Positions 8,519 to 17,255 of a stretch of 64,000 nucleotides of DNA are shown here, in pieces (position 1 is the stretch's first letter; each line of letters opens with the position of its first letter). Position numbers and translations under genes: made by a program. This DNA is from Bradyrhizobium sp. sBnM-33 (GTDB lineage Bacteria; Pseudomonadota; Alphaproteobacteria; Rhizobiales; Xanthobacteraceae). The notes below the pieces were generated by a model. The model was not told where the DNA came from and did not search any database. It saw only the letters and a program-made list of their open reading frames with translations. The stretch lies in assembly GCF_032917945.1 (NCBI RefSeq), contig NZ_CP136624.1:8479001-8543000 (forward strand), read 5' to 3'.

Positions 8519-9418
8519 GTGGAACACATGGATTTGCTCGCTCTCGCCGATTTCAACCTGGTCGCCCGTCACGGAGGGTTTGGACGGGCCGGCCGGGCTG
8601 CTGGACGACCGAAGGCGACGCTCTCCCGCCGGGTTTCCGAACTGGAAAGCAACCTCGACTTGCGCCTATTCGAGCGAGGAACACGCGCTCTGAAACTTAC
8701 CGAGGAAGGCCGGGCGCTTTATGAGCGGACAGGTGCATTGCTCGCCGAGCTCGACGAGACGGCGGCGGCGATCGCATCAGGCGGGGAGAAGCCGCGAGGC
8801 AGGTTGCGGATCAGCGCGCCCCTGCTGTTCTCGCAAACCGCGATGGGCAAGCTGGCCGCGGCGTTCGCGCTCAAATATCCGGAAGTCCGGCTCGAGGTCA
8901 CGACGGAAGACCGCGCCGTCGATATGATCGAGGAAGGTTATGACTTGGTTATAAGGGTCAATCCGGATCCGGATGACAGCCTCGTCGGGCGGATATTCCT
9001 GCGCGACCGGCTTGTGGTCGTGGCGAGCCCTGCCCTGGCCCGTCCAAAGCCCAATGTCGCCGTTCCGGCCGTGATGCGCGGGACCGGCGATCTGAGCTCC
9101 GCCTGGGAAGTGGTGGCGCCACGCGGAAAGTCCCGGATAACAATCGATCCGGTGCTTCGCCTCACATCCATCGTCATGATCCGCGATGCCGTCCGCGCAG
9201 GCGTAGGCGCTGCGCGCCTCCCAGTGTCGCTGGTGAGTCACGACCTGACCGCCGGCAAGCTTGTCAGCTGGGGTGATGTCGATGGACCAGAAATCGCCAT
9301 CTGGACTCTATACCCGTCGCGCCGACTGTTAAGCGCTCGCGTATCCGCGTTCCTGGATTTTCTCAGGCAATCCTTCCCCTCGGGGACGCCCGAGGAACTT
9401 GCCGGCTTCATCGATTAG
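8519..9418 (+). CDS. LysR-family transcriptional regulator
   Basis: This 299-aa regulator has an N-terminal winged helix-turn-helix (residues 4-60; AGRAAGRPKATLSRRVSELE, LFERGTRALKLTEEGRALYE) and a LysR effector domain (RGRLRISAPLLFSQTAMGKL). The start could also be the ATG at 8528. It is transcribed away from the NmrA/DUF1857 pair and probably controls it. A GC-rich hairpin lies 58 bp after the stop. Confidence 0.88.
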   Translation: MEHMDLLALADFNLVARHGGFGRAGRAAGRPKATLSRRVSELESNLDLRLFERGTRALKLTEEGRALYERTGALLAELDETAAAIASGGEKPRGRLRISAPLLFSQTAMGKLAAAFALKYPEVRLEVTTEDRAVDMIEEGYDLVIRVNPDPDDSLVGRIFLRDRLVVVASPALARPKPNVAVPAVMRGTGDLSSAWEVVAPRGKSRITIDPVLRLTSIVMIRDAVRAGVGAARLPVSLVSHDLTAGKLVSWGDVDGPEIAIWTLYPSRRLLSARVSAFLDFLRQSFPSGTPEELAGFID

Positions 9419-9475
9419 CACAAGCGCTAAACCGCGGCCCGAGAAAAGATGCGACCCAGCCGACAGGGAGACGGA

Positions 9476-9492
9476 CGCGCGCAAAGCGCGCG
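9476..9492. terminator. GC-rich hairpin downstream of the LysR gene
   Basis: CGCGCGC and GCGCGCG form a perfect 7-bp stem with an AAA loop. It sits between the converging LysR gene and the SRPBCC relic. No T-run follows. Confidence 0.3.
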
Positions 9493-9508
9493 CCCAGAGG
9501 ATATGCGG

Positions 9509-9637
9509 TCATCCGTTGGAGAGGTGCTTGGCCACGTTCTGCAAGCAGACGTCGATGTAACCCTTCCCCTGGGAGTTCACGAACAGAGCCAGAGGAAACC
9601 TGGTAAGCCTGTTCTTGGCACGCAGTTGGAATCGAGC
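9509..9637 (-). pseudogene. C-terminal relic of an SRPBCC-family protein
   Basis: The last 42 codons (AKNRLTRFPLALFVNSQGKG, YIDVCLQNVAKHLSNG, stop) closely match the C-terminus of the intact SRPBCC gene 380 bp away (AKNRLARIPLALFVKTQWSG). Only this tail remains, so it is the remnant of a duplicated copy. Confidence 0.7.
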
Positions 9638-9892
9638 CGATCTCCGCGTGTATCCGTTACGGCAGGTTTCGATTGTGTGCCGGAGAGGCCTCGAAGCGTG
9701 CCCAGGGCAGGCCGGGCCCGCCGCGGACCGCGCCATCTATGTCGATGCGTACGATAAAGAATCGGAGCCGGCTTGTTCCGAGAAGGGCCTTCGGCGCGGT
9801 GGACGCTTTCGCCGCGGAGGTCGCCCCGGCTTGGGCCCGGCCCTGAAGGGCCGAGCTTGCGGCGCGCAAGCGGGTCGAAGAAGACCTTGCGG

Positions 9893-10429
9893 TCACTTGC
9901 CGGCGAAGTTTCCGACGACGTTATGCAAGCAGGTCCTCATATAGCCACTCCACTGCGTCTTCACGAAGAGCGCCAACGGAATTCTGGCCAAACGATTCTT
10001 GGCCGCGAAGGAGTACGTCCATTTGACTCTCGTTCCTCCCTTTTCCTCCATGAACCAGAACTGCCCGCGCGCATCGACCATGAGATGCTTCAAGGAAAAG
10101 CTCGGATTGCTCACGCGATAGGCAAAATAGGATGCGTGGTCGTAATGCGTCACACTCTCTTCGGCGGTGCTTCCGTCCGCCAGGTGCACAATGCGGTGCG
10201 AGCCTACCTGGTCCCATGGGCCGGAAACGTCGGACGTGAATGCTACAGCGGGCACAAGGCCATAGCCGGTGAGGATCTTGGGCAGGACGTCTTCGCCTGC
10301 AACGAAATCGAATACGTCTGCGATGGGGCCTGGCAACCAGATTTCTTGCGTCACTTCGACGTTGAGGAAAGCTGCGCGCCGGGACCTGGAATTGCTGACC
10401 GATCCGCGGACGGGGATGGCTCGAGACAT
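9893..10429 (-). CDS. SRPBCC (polyketide cyclase/START-fold) family protein
   Basis: A 178-aa protein with the SRPBCC ligand-binding fold (VTQEIWLPGPIADVFDFVA, GPWDQVGSHRIVHLADGS, VKWTYSFAAKNRLARIPLAL). The start MSRAIPVRG at 10429 is supported by a strong AGGAGG 6 bp upstream, although the frame is open to 10456. The ligand is unknown. It is divergent from a LysR regulator 111 bp away that probably controls it. A partial duplicate of its 3' end lies just downstream. Confidence 0.8.
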   Translation of the reverse strand: MSRAIPVRGSVSNSRSRRAAFLNVEVTQEIWLPGPIADVFDFVAGEDVLPKILTGYGLVPAVAFTSDVSGPWDQVGSHRIVHLADGSTAEESVTHYDHASYFAYRVSNPSFSLKHLMVDARGQFWFMEEKGGTRVKWTYSFAAKNRLARIPLALFVKTQWSGYMRTCLHNVVGNFAGK

Positions 10430-10540
10430 GTAGTCCTCCTTTGAGTTCACAACCACAGCGGCTGTCTAGAACTACGTAACGAATACCTATTGCCATGATA
10501 ATCCTGTATGATCCGAATGGGCTGTACGGGAATCTGGACA

Positions 10541-11461
10541 ATGGGCGCGAATTTGGGCGACTTAAATGCATTTCTGGCTGTCGCGCAGTGTCGGGGCTTC
10601 CGAGATGCATCCCGCACCGTAGGAGTCAGTCCGACCACGCTCAGCGAGGCGGTGCGCCGGCTTGAGACGAAACTGGGTGTGCGGTTGCTCCATCGCACGA
10701 CGCGGAGTGTGGCGCCGACTGAGGCTGGACTGCGATTAATGGAGCGGCTCACGCCAGCGCTCCGAGAGGTCGATGCGGCGCTCGATGTCGTCAACGGTTT
10801 CCGGGATAAGCCGGCCGGCACGCTGCGGCTTAACGTGCCGGTCAGCGCAGCTCGTCTGGTGCTGCCCGCGATCCTACCTCCTTTTGTCGCTCTCTATCCC
10901 GATATACAGCTCGAAATCATCGCCGAAGACAGCTTCGTGGACGTGCTCGCGGCAGGATGCGACGCTGGCATCCGCTACGATGAGCGGCTTGAGCAGGACA
11001 TGATCGCGGTGCCGATCGGGCCGCGCATCCAGCGTCTGGCGGTCGCCGCTTCCCCCGCCTACTTGGCTCGGCGCGGCGAACCAGTCCACCCCCGTGACCT
11101 CCTCCAGCATGCCTGCCTACGCGGGCGCTTCGGCAATGGCACCCTCATGAGCCCATGGGAATTCGGACAGGGAGCGGAGGTCGTCCGCATCGAACCGCAA
11201 GGCCCGTTGACCGTAAGCATCGGTGGCGCGATGGACCTTGCCGTCGATATGGCCGTTGCCGGTGTCGGAATCATCGCGCTGTTTGAAGAATGGCTCGACC
11301 CGCACCTCAAAAGCGGACGCCTCCTTCCAGTTTTGTCGGATTGGTGGCCATCGTTTCCTGGGCCGTTTCTATATTATTCCGGCCGCCGCCTGGTACCACT
11401 GCCACTGCGCGCATTCTTGGATTTCATCAAAACAAAATCGTCTAATCAAGAGGCGCATTAA
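10541..11461 (+). CDS. LysR-family transcriptional regulator
   Basis: A 306-aa LysR protein. I start it at MGANLGDLNAFLAV (10541), where family homology begins; the frame is open from 10508. The winged helix-turn-helix (FRDASRTVGVSPTTLSEAVR, LLHRTTRSVAPTEAGLRL) is followed by the effector domain (AGTLRLNVPVSAARLVLPAI, DAGIRYDERL). It belongs to the large group that often regulates a divergent oxidoreductase or SRPBCC gene, as here. Confidence 0.88.
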   Translation: MGANLGDLNAFLAVAQCRGFRDASRTVGVSPTTLSEAVRRLETKLGVRLLHRTTRSVAPTEAGLRLMERLTPALREVDAALDVVNGFRDKPAGTLRLNVPVSAARLVLPAILPPFVALYPDIQLEIIAEDSFVDVLAAGCDAGIRYDERLEQDMIAVPIGPRIQRLAVAASPAYLARRGEPVHPRDLLQHACLRGRFGNGTLMSPWEFGQGAEVVRIEPQGPLTVSIGGAMDLAVDMAVAGVGIIALFEEWLDPHLKSGRLLPVLSDWWPSFPGPFLYYSGRRLVPLPLRAFLDFIKTKSSNQEAH

Positions 11462-11511
11462 ATAGCGTTAGCGCCTTGTGGCACCGGAACGGATCGAACG
11501 GCCATCGCGAT

Positions 11512-11990
11512 TCACTTCTGATATCGATGCGCCATCTCAACGATGCGCCGCCCTGCGGCTACTGCCGCGGCATGCCCTGAGAGAAGTTCAGCCGGATACT
11601 GTTCGGATAGGGACCGAACTCGATACCAGGCGTCACGATTACGTCTGCCTGGTGGCGTAGCAACCGAACAAAGTCTTCCAGACTTACTGCGAGGGGGTGT
11701 GGCAGTGTAGGAATAGATAACTGCCGGCTTGCGGCTCGCGAGTAGCCAGTTTCCTCTCGCGAAAGACACTAACGAGATCGTTGCGGATTGCCTGATGCTG
11801 CTGAATCCGCAGTTCCATCCAGCCCAGGGGGCTCCCAAAACCAGGTGCGGAGCACCGCCGCCGGCGCGTGATCGCCATAGGCGCTCGTTGAAGGCTGTCT
11901 GAAAACGGTCATGCCGGACATCGAGTCGCAAACGCCAGGGCGCTCGATATCGGTGAAGACCAAACTGCCAACCTATCGACCTCGACACGT
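11512..11990 (-). pseudogene. Aminotransferase class I/II C-terminal relic
   Basis: Pieces of a PLP-dependent aminotransferase C-terminus appear in different frames: GWMELRIQQHQAIRNDLVSV and REPQAGSYLF, then a shifted frame with VSLEDFVRLLRHQADVIVTP, then GHAAAVAAGRRIVEMAHRYQ. At least two frameshifts are needed, and the N-terminal and PLP-lysine regions are missing. It is a decayed gene between the LysR gene and the FAH relic. Confidence 0.65.
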
Positions 11991-12175
11991 TGAGGTATCC
12001 GGCCGGCCAAAGTCGGCGGTTGCGATGAGATAGGCGAAGTCGGTCCCACGTTGCAAAAGTCAGAGAAATCTACGCTCCGCCCGACTGAAAACGTGCGGGT
12101 CGCATAAGCTGCGCATAGCAGCGTATTGCAACTGAACCTTGGGTTTCGAAGGTTGAGAGAACTCCGGCGAATGGC

Positions 12176-12640
12176 TTACATATTCCGCCGAATGATGCGA
12201 TTTCGCAGAATACCGATGCCTTCCACCTCAAGCTCAACGACATCGCCTGCAGTGAGAAAGCGAGACGTTTCAAGTCCGCACCCCGAACCGACTGTGCCTG
12301 AGCCGAGGAACTCTCCGGGATATAGGGTCTCCGAAGCGGAAATATGCTGAATGAGATCCTCGAACTTCCACATCATCGTCGACGAGCTTCCTATCCCCCA
12401 TTCTTCTCCGTTGACCCTGGCGATCATCGTCAGGTCGTATGGATCGCGGAGTTCGTCATACGTCACGAGGCACGGACCCATGCAATTGCCGGTGTCGAAA
12501 TCCTTCGACTTCGCGGGTCCAAGCTGGCCAGGCATCTCCTTCGTCTGCGTGTCGCGGGCCGATATGTCGTGGACCGCGGCAGTTTCGGTCCGCGGCTGTT
12601 TCGTGGCTCTTGGTCTTCATTTCCCTGCCTGTAGGCCTAG
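12176..12640 (-). pseudogene. Fumarylacetoacetate hydrolase family, C-terminal fragment
   Basis: The frame carries the FAH-family C-terminus: KSKDFDTGNCMGPCLVTYDE, WKFEDLIQHISASETLYPGE, FLGSGTVGSGCG and VVELEVEGIG. Homology extends upstream (ETAAVHDISARDTQTKEM) without a start codon, to about 12640, and the N-terminal half is lost. The break lies about 50 bp from the 260-bp repeat at 12689, so the island boundary probably truncated this chromosomal gene. FAH-type enzymes cleave C-C bonds in aromatic or diketo-acid catabolism. Confidence 0.72.
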
Positions 12641-12688
12641 CGAACCCAAGCGCGCGAAATCGTAGTCTGGCGTACAAAATCGCGTAAA

Positions 12689-12947
12689 TGGCGGAGAGAA
12701 TGGGAGTCAAACTCACGATTTTCAATCATTCCACTTCGAAGAGACTGAAAGCTGCTGAGTAAGCGCTCGCCTGCCTCCGCCAAAGATTTCGAGTCTGAGC
12801 CGGGTTCGATTCCGGTCGGCGATTGTGGAGACCGGGATGGCATGGGCCCTGCCTGCTGCCGAGCGCTTGCTGATTTATTTTTGCGAGCTATTGCCGTCCG
12901 TCATCTTGTTGGTATTCCTGTTGGTATCCGCAGCAATCGGCGACTAA
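12689..12947. repeat. Left copy of the 260-bp island-end direct repeat
   Basis: This copy is about 98% identical to 58697-58956, in the same orientation. I count about five differences, including one single-base indel. Its first 24 bp read on the minus strand as a tRNA-Ser-like 3' end (T-loop TTTGACT, acceptor CTCTCC, encoded CCA). A tRNA-like T-arm sequence on the plus strand lies near 12801-12818. No full tRNA fits. It is interpreted as a duplicated attachment region. Confidence 0.75.
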
Positions 12948-13088
12948 GAGGCTCGTTGAAAACACTGGTTAAAAAGTGAGTCCAGCCGTCCAATCTGTTG
13001 GTATTTTTGTTGGCATCGGGAAATTAAATGATCGCGGCGAATTTCGTTATTCCGAACGACGGAATCGAGCAGATGGCTCGCAGGAGCG

Positions 13089-13283
13089 ATGGCGCGGCGC
13101 CAACCCAAAGCAGATCTGATCGACGTCGACTGCCGCGCCGCGCGACCGAAATTCGACATTGGCGACGGACCGCTTGCGCTTTTCGGCTCGCGCACGAAGC
13201 TGATGCAGCATTGGGCTGGTCGGATCGACCACTGGCTCGGTCCCAAGAAGGCGATGCCGATCAAGGGAGGCGCGCAGGCTTGA
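13089..13283 (+). CDS. Small conserved-looking hypothetical protein (64 aa)
   Basis: The ATG is preceded at 5 bp by AGGAG, and the 64-aa product has sensible composition (IDVDCRAARPKFDIGDGPLA, WAGRIDHWLGPKKAMPIKGG). I do not recognise a domain. It is the first intact reading frame inside the left island end and is followed by the tRNA-Arg fragment. It could instead be a gene tail. Confidence 0.45.
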   Translation: MARRQPKADLIDVDCRAARPKFDIGDGPLALFGSRTKLMQHWAGRIDHWLGPKKAMPIKGGAQA

Positions 13284-13474
13284 GTCTCCTATCATCAGGC
13301 TGGTTGATGTTGTCCAATTCAACTCGCGGCAAGCTCGTGTGATAGTCGTCGACGGTTGTGCATGACGTGCCGGAAAGCGGATCGATTTCGCAGCGCCTTT
13401 GCAACGCGTTGCGCTTGGCCGCCTGAGATAAACGCCGCGCGTACATACGCCGTGACCAAGAGACCGTCTGCGAT

Positions 13475-13532
13475 CCTGACTGCTGCCGTCCGAAGGCAAA
13501 GGTCACACGTTCGAATCGTGTCGGGTGCGCCA
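13475..13532 (+). tRNA. 3' fragment of tRNA-Arg(CCG), possible attachment-site remnant
   Basis: The sequence holds an anticodon arm with loop GTCCGAA (anticodon CCG), variable loop AGGTC, a perfect T-stem ACACG/CGTGT with loop TTCGAAT, the 3' acceptor strand CGGGTGC, discriminator G and an encoded CCA. No upstream GCACCCG acceptor strand or D-arm is present, so it is only about 58 nt of the 3' part. Such 3' tRNA ends are left when integrating elements use the gene as target. Confidence 0.7.
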
Positions 13533-14182
13533 ATTTCTCCCTATTTTACAGCGCCATATGCGCGCCCGAACCGAAAATCAAATACTGTCTCATTCGAACG
13601 AGTAAGCAATCTCTGGAGAAAATCGTCGCCGAGCGCAAATTGCTTAGCAACTGATTAGTCGTCGGAAGCTCGCTATTCTGAGAACGGCGATCGTTTCTAC
13701 AAGCGGTTGGATTGGCGCTCGCAGTGGTGGTCGGTCCAGTGCAGAGTGGAGTTCGTGAGATCCAACATCCACCTCAACGGCCGCTTTGCCACAAGCGGCC
13801 GTTTGCGCCCGATAGTCCGTTGTACCTTTGCTATCACGCTTGAGATTCAACTCTAATTCACGCGAAGAGCCGCTGCCACGAAGTGAGATATCCATCGCGT
13901 GTGAACCGGTTCACATTCACGTCGTTTCCACCGGCATAAGTTGCTCTCATCAGGGGCCAATATGCATCCCACCTGGAACCAGTAGCTTGCGATTAAAGCA
14001 ATGTCGATCACCCTGAGCCTCGATCATATCGAACGCATTGTTCTGCCGGCTCGGAGATTTCTGTGGCATTGCCACCCGCTGCGACAAGCTCGTCCGCAAC
14101 TTCCTCGCTGGCGTCGTTATCGCCGCAACCATGACTTGGTGCCTTATGAGCCGGGACCCTGGCGCACCACTCGGAGAACGCG
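13533..14182. other. Intergenic stretch before the GMC gene
   Basis: Apart from the strong hairpin at 13776-13803, I see no gene with family features. A reading frame from 14001 only shadows the GMC oxidoreductase gene in another frame. Confidence 0.4.
13776..13803. terminator. Strong hairpin, terminator-like
   Basis: AACGGCCGCTT and AAGCGGCCGTT form a perfect 11-bp stem with loop TGCCAC, followed on the plus strand by only TG. It is probably a transcription terminator insulating the GMC gene from the junction zone. Confidence 0.5.
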
Positions 14183-15901
14183 ATGCCGCTCCCTAATCTC
14201 ATCCCTGCCGGTGGGCCGGTTCAAGTCCAGAATACGACGTTTGCTGTCGATGCGCTCGGCCGCTACGTCTGCAATACGTGGGACGAAGCGACCGCGAACG
14301 GCGGCGCACCGTTTGACGCGATCGTCGTCGGTGCCGGAATGTACGGGGCGTATTGCGCGGCGAAGATATTCCGTCGGCACCCGGGCAAGCGCGTACTGCT
14401 GCTCGACGCGGGACGCTTTCTCGTGTCGGAGCATGTGCAGAATCTCGCTCGGATCGGGCTCAATGTGCCATCGCCGATTCCTCCGTCGAGCGATCCCGGC
14501 GTGGCGCGAGAGCTCGTTTGGGGCATTCCTTGGCGCGGCAACGTGGAGTTTCCCGGGCTCGCCTACTGCACCGGCGGCAAGTCGATCTACTGGGGTGGGT
14601 GGTGTCCGCGGCTCACCAGCGCCGACCTGCAGGGCTGGCCATCTGCAGCAACGCTGTATCTCAACGCGAACTATCTCAATGTGGAGAGCGAGATCGGCGT
14701 CGTCCCGGGAGCTGATTTCATTTTCGGCGACCTGCTCAATGTGGTGCGCAACGAAATCGGTAGCGCGGTTGGACTTGTGCCGAACATCGAAACGACCATC
14801 GGAAATAACGGTGTCGAGGTGGCCCCGTTGGCGGTCGAAGGCAGTCCGCCGAGCTCGGGCCTGTTCAGCTTCGACAAGTACAGCAGCCTGCCGCTCTTGG
14901 TCGAAGCTATTCGCGACGCCGTCGCATTCTCAGGCGCGAACGACGCGAACCGCCAGCTTTTCCTCGTGCCGGTGGCGCATGTCGTCAAGCTGCACGCCGC
15001 CGGCGGCGTGGTGCACATGATCGAGGTGGATGTCGACGGCCAACGCAAGTTTCTGCCCGTCGGCTCGCAGAGCGCCGTGATTCTAGCCGCGAGCGGCATA
15101 GAGAGCACGCGGCTCGCGCTGCTTTCCTTTCCGACTTCCTTAATGGGGCGCAATCTGATGGCGCACGTGCGCAGCGACTTCACAGTGCGGGTGCGCAGGT
15201 CAGCATTACCTCCTGTGCCGGCTCACGTGCAGACCGCGGCGCTCCTCGTTCGCGGCGTGACAGCCTCCGGCCGCTTCCACATTCAAGTCACGGCCTCCAC
15301 ACACGCGGCCGGCTCCGACGAGCTCCTGTTTCGAATGATTCCCGACCTGGATATCCTCTCGGCGCAACTCGCCAACCAGGATCCGAACTGGATTACGATC
15401 ACGTTTCGCGGCATCGGTGAGATGCGCGGCGACAAAACGACCGCCATTCCCAACGCTACGACGAGCTGGATGAACCTGAGTCCTTATGAGTCCGATGAAT
15501 ACGGCGTGCCGAGAGCGTATGTCCAGCTCACGCTCAGCGTGGGCGATTTACAGGTATGGCAGGCGATGGACCAGACTGCAATCACACTCGCTCAGAAGAT
15601 CGCTAAAGCGCCCAGCAATATTGAGTACCTCTACGACGGCGGCTGGCAGACGCAACCCTTTCCGCTCAATCGGCCATTTCCGGAATGGCATCGCGGGCTA
15701 GGCACGACCTATCACGAATCCGGGACGCTCTGGATGGGCGATGCGCCGGCGAGCTCGGTGACCAATAGCTTCGGACGGTTCCATCACATTAGCAACGCAT
15801 ACGCTTGCGATCAGTCTTTGTTCCCGACGGTCGGCTCGGTCAACCCAGTGCTGACCGGGTTAACACTTGCGAGGCGGATCGCCGAGCATGTCGCGATATG
15901 A
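14183..15901 (+). CDS. GMC-family FAD-dependent oxidoreductase
   Basis: A 572-aa flavoprotein of the glucose-methanol-choline oxidoreductase superfamily. FAD-binding motif DAIVVGAGMYGAYCAAKI is at residues 45-62. The conserved YCTGGKSIYWGG loop follows, and the C-terminus has YHESGTLWMGD and the flavin-contacting GSVNPVLTGLTLARRI. The start has GGAG 6 bp upstream. Substrate class (alcohol, sugar or cholesterol-type) cannot be deduced. It stands alone, with a T-rich intrinsic terminator 43 bp after the stop. Confidence 0.85.
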   Translation: MPLPNLIPAGGPVQVQNTTFAVDALGRYVCNTWDEATANGGAPFDAIVVGAGMYGAYCAAKIFRRHPGKRVLLLDAGRFLVSEHVQNLARIGLNVPSPIPPSSDPGVARELVWGIPWRGNVEFPGLAYCTGGKSIYWGGWCPRLTSADLQGWPSAATLYLNANYLNVESEIGVVPGADFIFGDLLNVVRNEIGSAVGLVPNIETTIGNNGVEVAPLAVEGSPPSSGLFSFDKYSSLPLLVEAIRDAVAFSGANDANRQLFLVPVAHVVKLHAAGGVVHMIEVDVDGQRKFLPVGSQSAVILAASGIESTRLALLSFPTSLMGRNLMAHVRSDFTVRVRRSALPPVPAHVQTAALLVRGVTASGRFHIQVTASTHAAGSDELLFRMIPDLDILSAQLANQDPNWITITFRGIGEMRGDKTTAIPNATTSWMNLSPYESDEYGVPRAYVQLTLSVGDLQVWQAMDQTAITLAQKIAKAPSNIEYLYDGGWQTQPFPLNRPFPEWHRGLGTTYHESGTLWMGDAPASSVTNSFGRFHHISNAYACDQSLFPTVGSVNPVLTGLTLARRIAEHVAI

Positions 15902-15944
15902 ATCGCATGAGCAAGATCGCATGGTCGGGTGAAGTTGTCAGCGT

Positions 15945-15980
15945 GCAGCCGTGCATCGATCGGCTGCGCTCTTTTATTTA
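15945..15980 (+). terminator. Intrinsic terminator of the GMC gene
   Basis: GCAGCCG and CGGCTGC form a 7-bp GC-rich stem with a 9-nt loop and are followed by GCTCTTTTATTT. Confidence 0.65.
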
Positions 15981-16009
15981 CGTTCCCGATTACGCTCTCA
16001 ATTATGGGC

Positions 16010-16110
16010 TCATTCATGAATGAGCTTACTGGCGATGGCCTTGTTGGTCTGGCCGGTCGCAACCATGCTCAGGACCTTGGAGCTCGCGCAGCGTCAGCCG
16101 ATGAGTATGA
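16010..16110 (-). pseudogene. LuxR-type helix-turn-helix relic
   Basis: The minus strand encodes RLTLRELQ and, after a one-base shift, VLSMVATGQTNKAIASKLIH then a stop, which is the LuxR/FixJ DNA-binding helix-turn-helix. An extra G in the CAAGG run accounts for the shift. The receiver or sensor part is not recognisable upstream. Confidence 0.6.
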
Positions 16111-16112
16111 CC

Positions 16113-16480
16113 GGAAGGGCCGCTCGATGCTGCAGTCGAATTCAGCCCTGCTGGTGGCGGGCACAGGCGATGAGGTCGGAGTCGCCGCAGCGCTCGCCGA
16201 TTGCGGCGACATCGGCTGCAGCGGCGTACGCGGTCGGCGCAACGCTGGCGGTCTCGCGCAAGCGTCTCACCCAGCACGGGTAGACTTAGGATGATTTGCA
16301 CAGCCGAGATTTTCCGCACGACAAAAGCTCGGACCTTGTTCAACCGCTTCGAAAGTCCGCTTCGCGCCAGCAGCGGCCGTTCACAATCTTTGAATTTACG
16401 GGTCGTCGTTCTCCGCTAACTTGCGCTTCGGTGGCACGGCAGATCTGTTGAGAGTAGTTGGAGGCCGCGCGTTCCAGCTG
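16113..16480. other. No recognisable gene
   Basis: Only short frames without family features are present, between the LuxR relic and the TctC relic. The DNA probably derives from decayed genes. Confidence 0.35.
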
Positions 16481-17255
16481 TTACTCGGACCTGACCTGGC
16501 GCTCTTCAATTACTTTGCGCAACAAGGGAATTTCGGCCTCAATGATTGCGGTAAGTTCAGTGGGAGTACTAGCCCCAGCCTCTACGCCAAAGGTCATGAA
16601 GCGATCGCGCAACTGCGGACTGGCCAGCGTCATACCGATTGCGGCGTTGAGCCTATTGATGATTTTAGCCGGCGTGCCGGCCGGCGCGAGAATCCCGAAC
16701 CAGGTTTCGACGGAGTATCCTTTCAAGAAGTTTCCGATGGGCGTGGCACCCGGCGCCACGGCGGAGGGCTCAGGCGACGAGACGCCGAGCAGCTTCACTT
16801 TGCCGGAACGAATATGCTCGTTCAGTGTGTCGGAAGGGGTCGTCAGCAAGACGTCAACCTCGCCGGCGAAGATCGCCAGCGTCGTCGGTGCCTGGCCGCG
16901 GTATGGGACATGGACCATCTGTAGCCCGGCCTGATTGAGAAAGCGCTCGGTGCTCAGATGTCCAAGCGAGCCAGGTCCAGCGGTCGCATACAGCATTGGC
17001 TTACTCTGCGCCTTGGCGTAGGCGATCAGGCTGGCTGCGTCGTTCACTGGCACCTTTTCACTCGCAACGAGAACCAGCGGTGCCTTGGAGACAAGCGAGA
17101 CCGGTGCAAAGCTCTTCAGCGGATCGAAGTCGACGCCCTTCTGCAGCAGTGGGGCGATCGAGATTGGCCCGTTGTTCGCAGCGTGTAGCCATCCGCATCG
17201 GCCCGGGCGGCTTCGTTGGCGCCGGTTGTGCCTGCCGCGCCGCCACGATTCACGC
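16481..17255 (-). pseudogene. TctC/Bug-family solute-binding protein, truncated and frameshifted
   Basis: The frame has Bug-family features: ISIAPLLQKGVDFDPLKSFA, ATAGPGSLGHLSTERFLNQA, VHVPYRGQAPTTLAIFAGEV and WFGILAPAGTPAKIINRLNA. The expected preceding segment (NRGGAAGTTGANEAARADAD then GYTL) lies in another frame near 17190-17252, so a frameshift has occurred. The signal peptide and first third are missing, cut exactly where the gap gene ends. In life such proteins deliver carboxylates to the TctAB transporter. A tctA scrap also lies at 57.0-57.2 kb. Confidence 0.75.

Noticed and set aside
10440..10540. CTAGAACTACGTAACGAATA as a further island operator upstream of the SRPBCC gene
   Set aside because: The TAAC units are not spaced 10 bp and the flanks do not match the six good copies; it also lies outside the island.
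12689..12790. A complete tRNA-Ser on the minus strand of the 260-bp repeat
   Set aside because: Only the T-arm and 3' acceptor strand fit. No matching GGAGAGA 5' acceptor strand or D-arm is present at the right distance.
13261..13533. Minus-strand frame starting MAHPTRFERVTFAFG
   Set aside because: This is the familiar spurious translation of a reversed tRNA 3' end; the DNA is the tRNA-Arg fragment.
14001..15020. 339-codon plus-strand frame upstream of and across the GMC gene
   Set aside because: It is another frame of the GMC oxidoreductase, with Arg/Ser-rich shadow composition and no family features.
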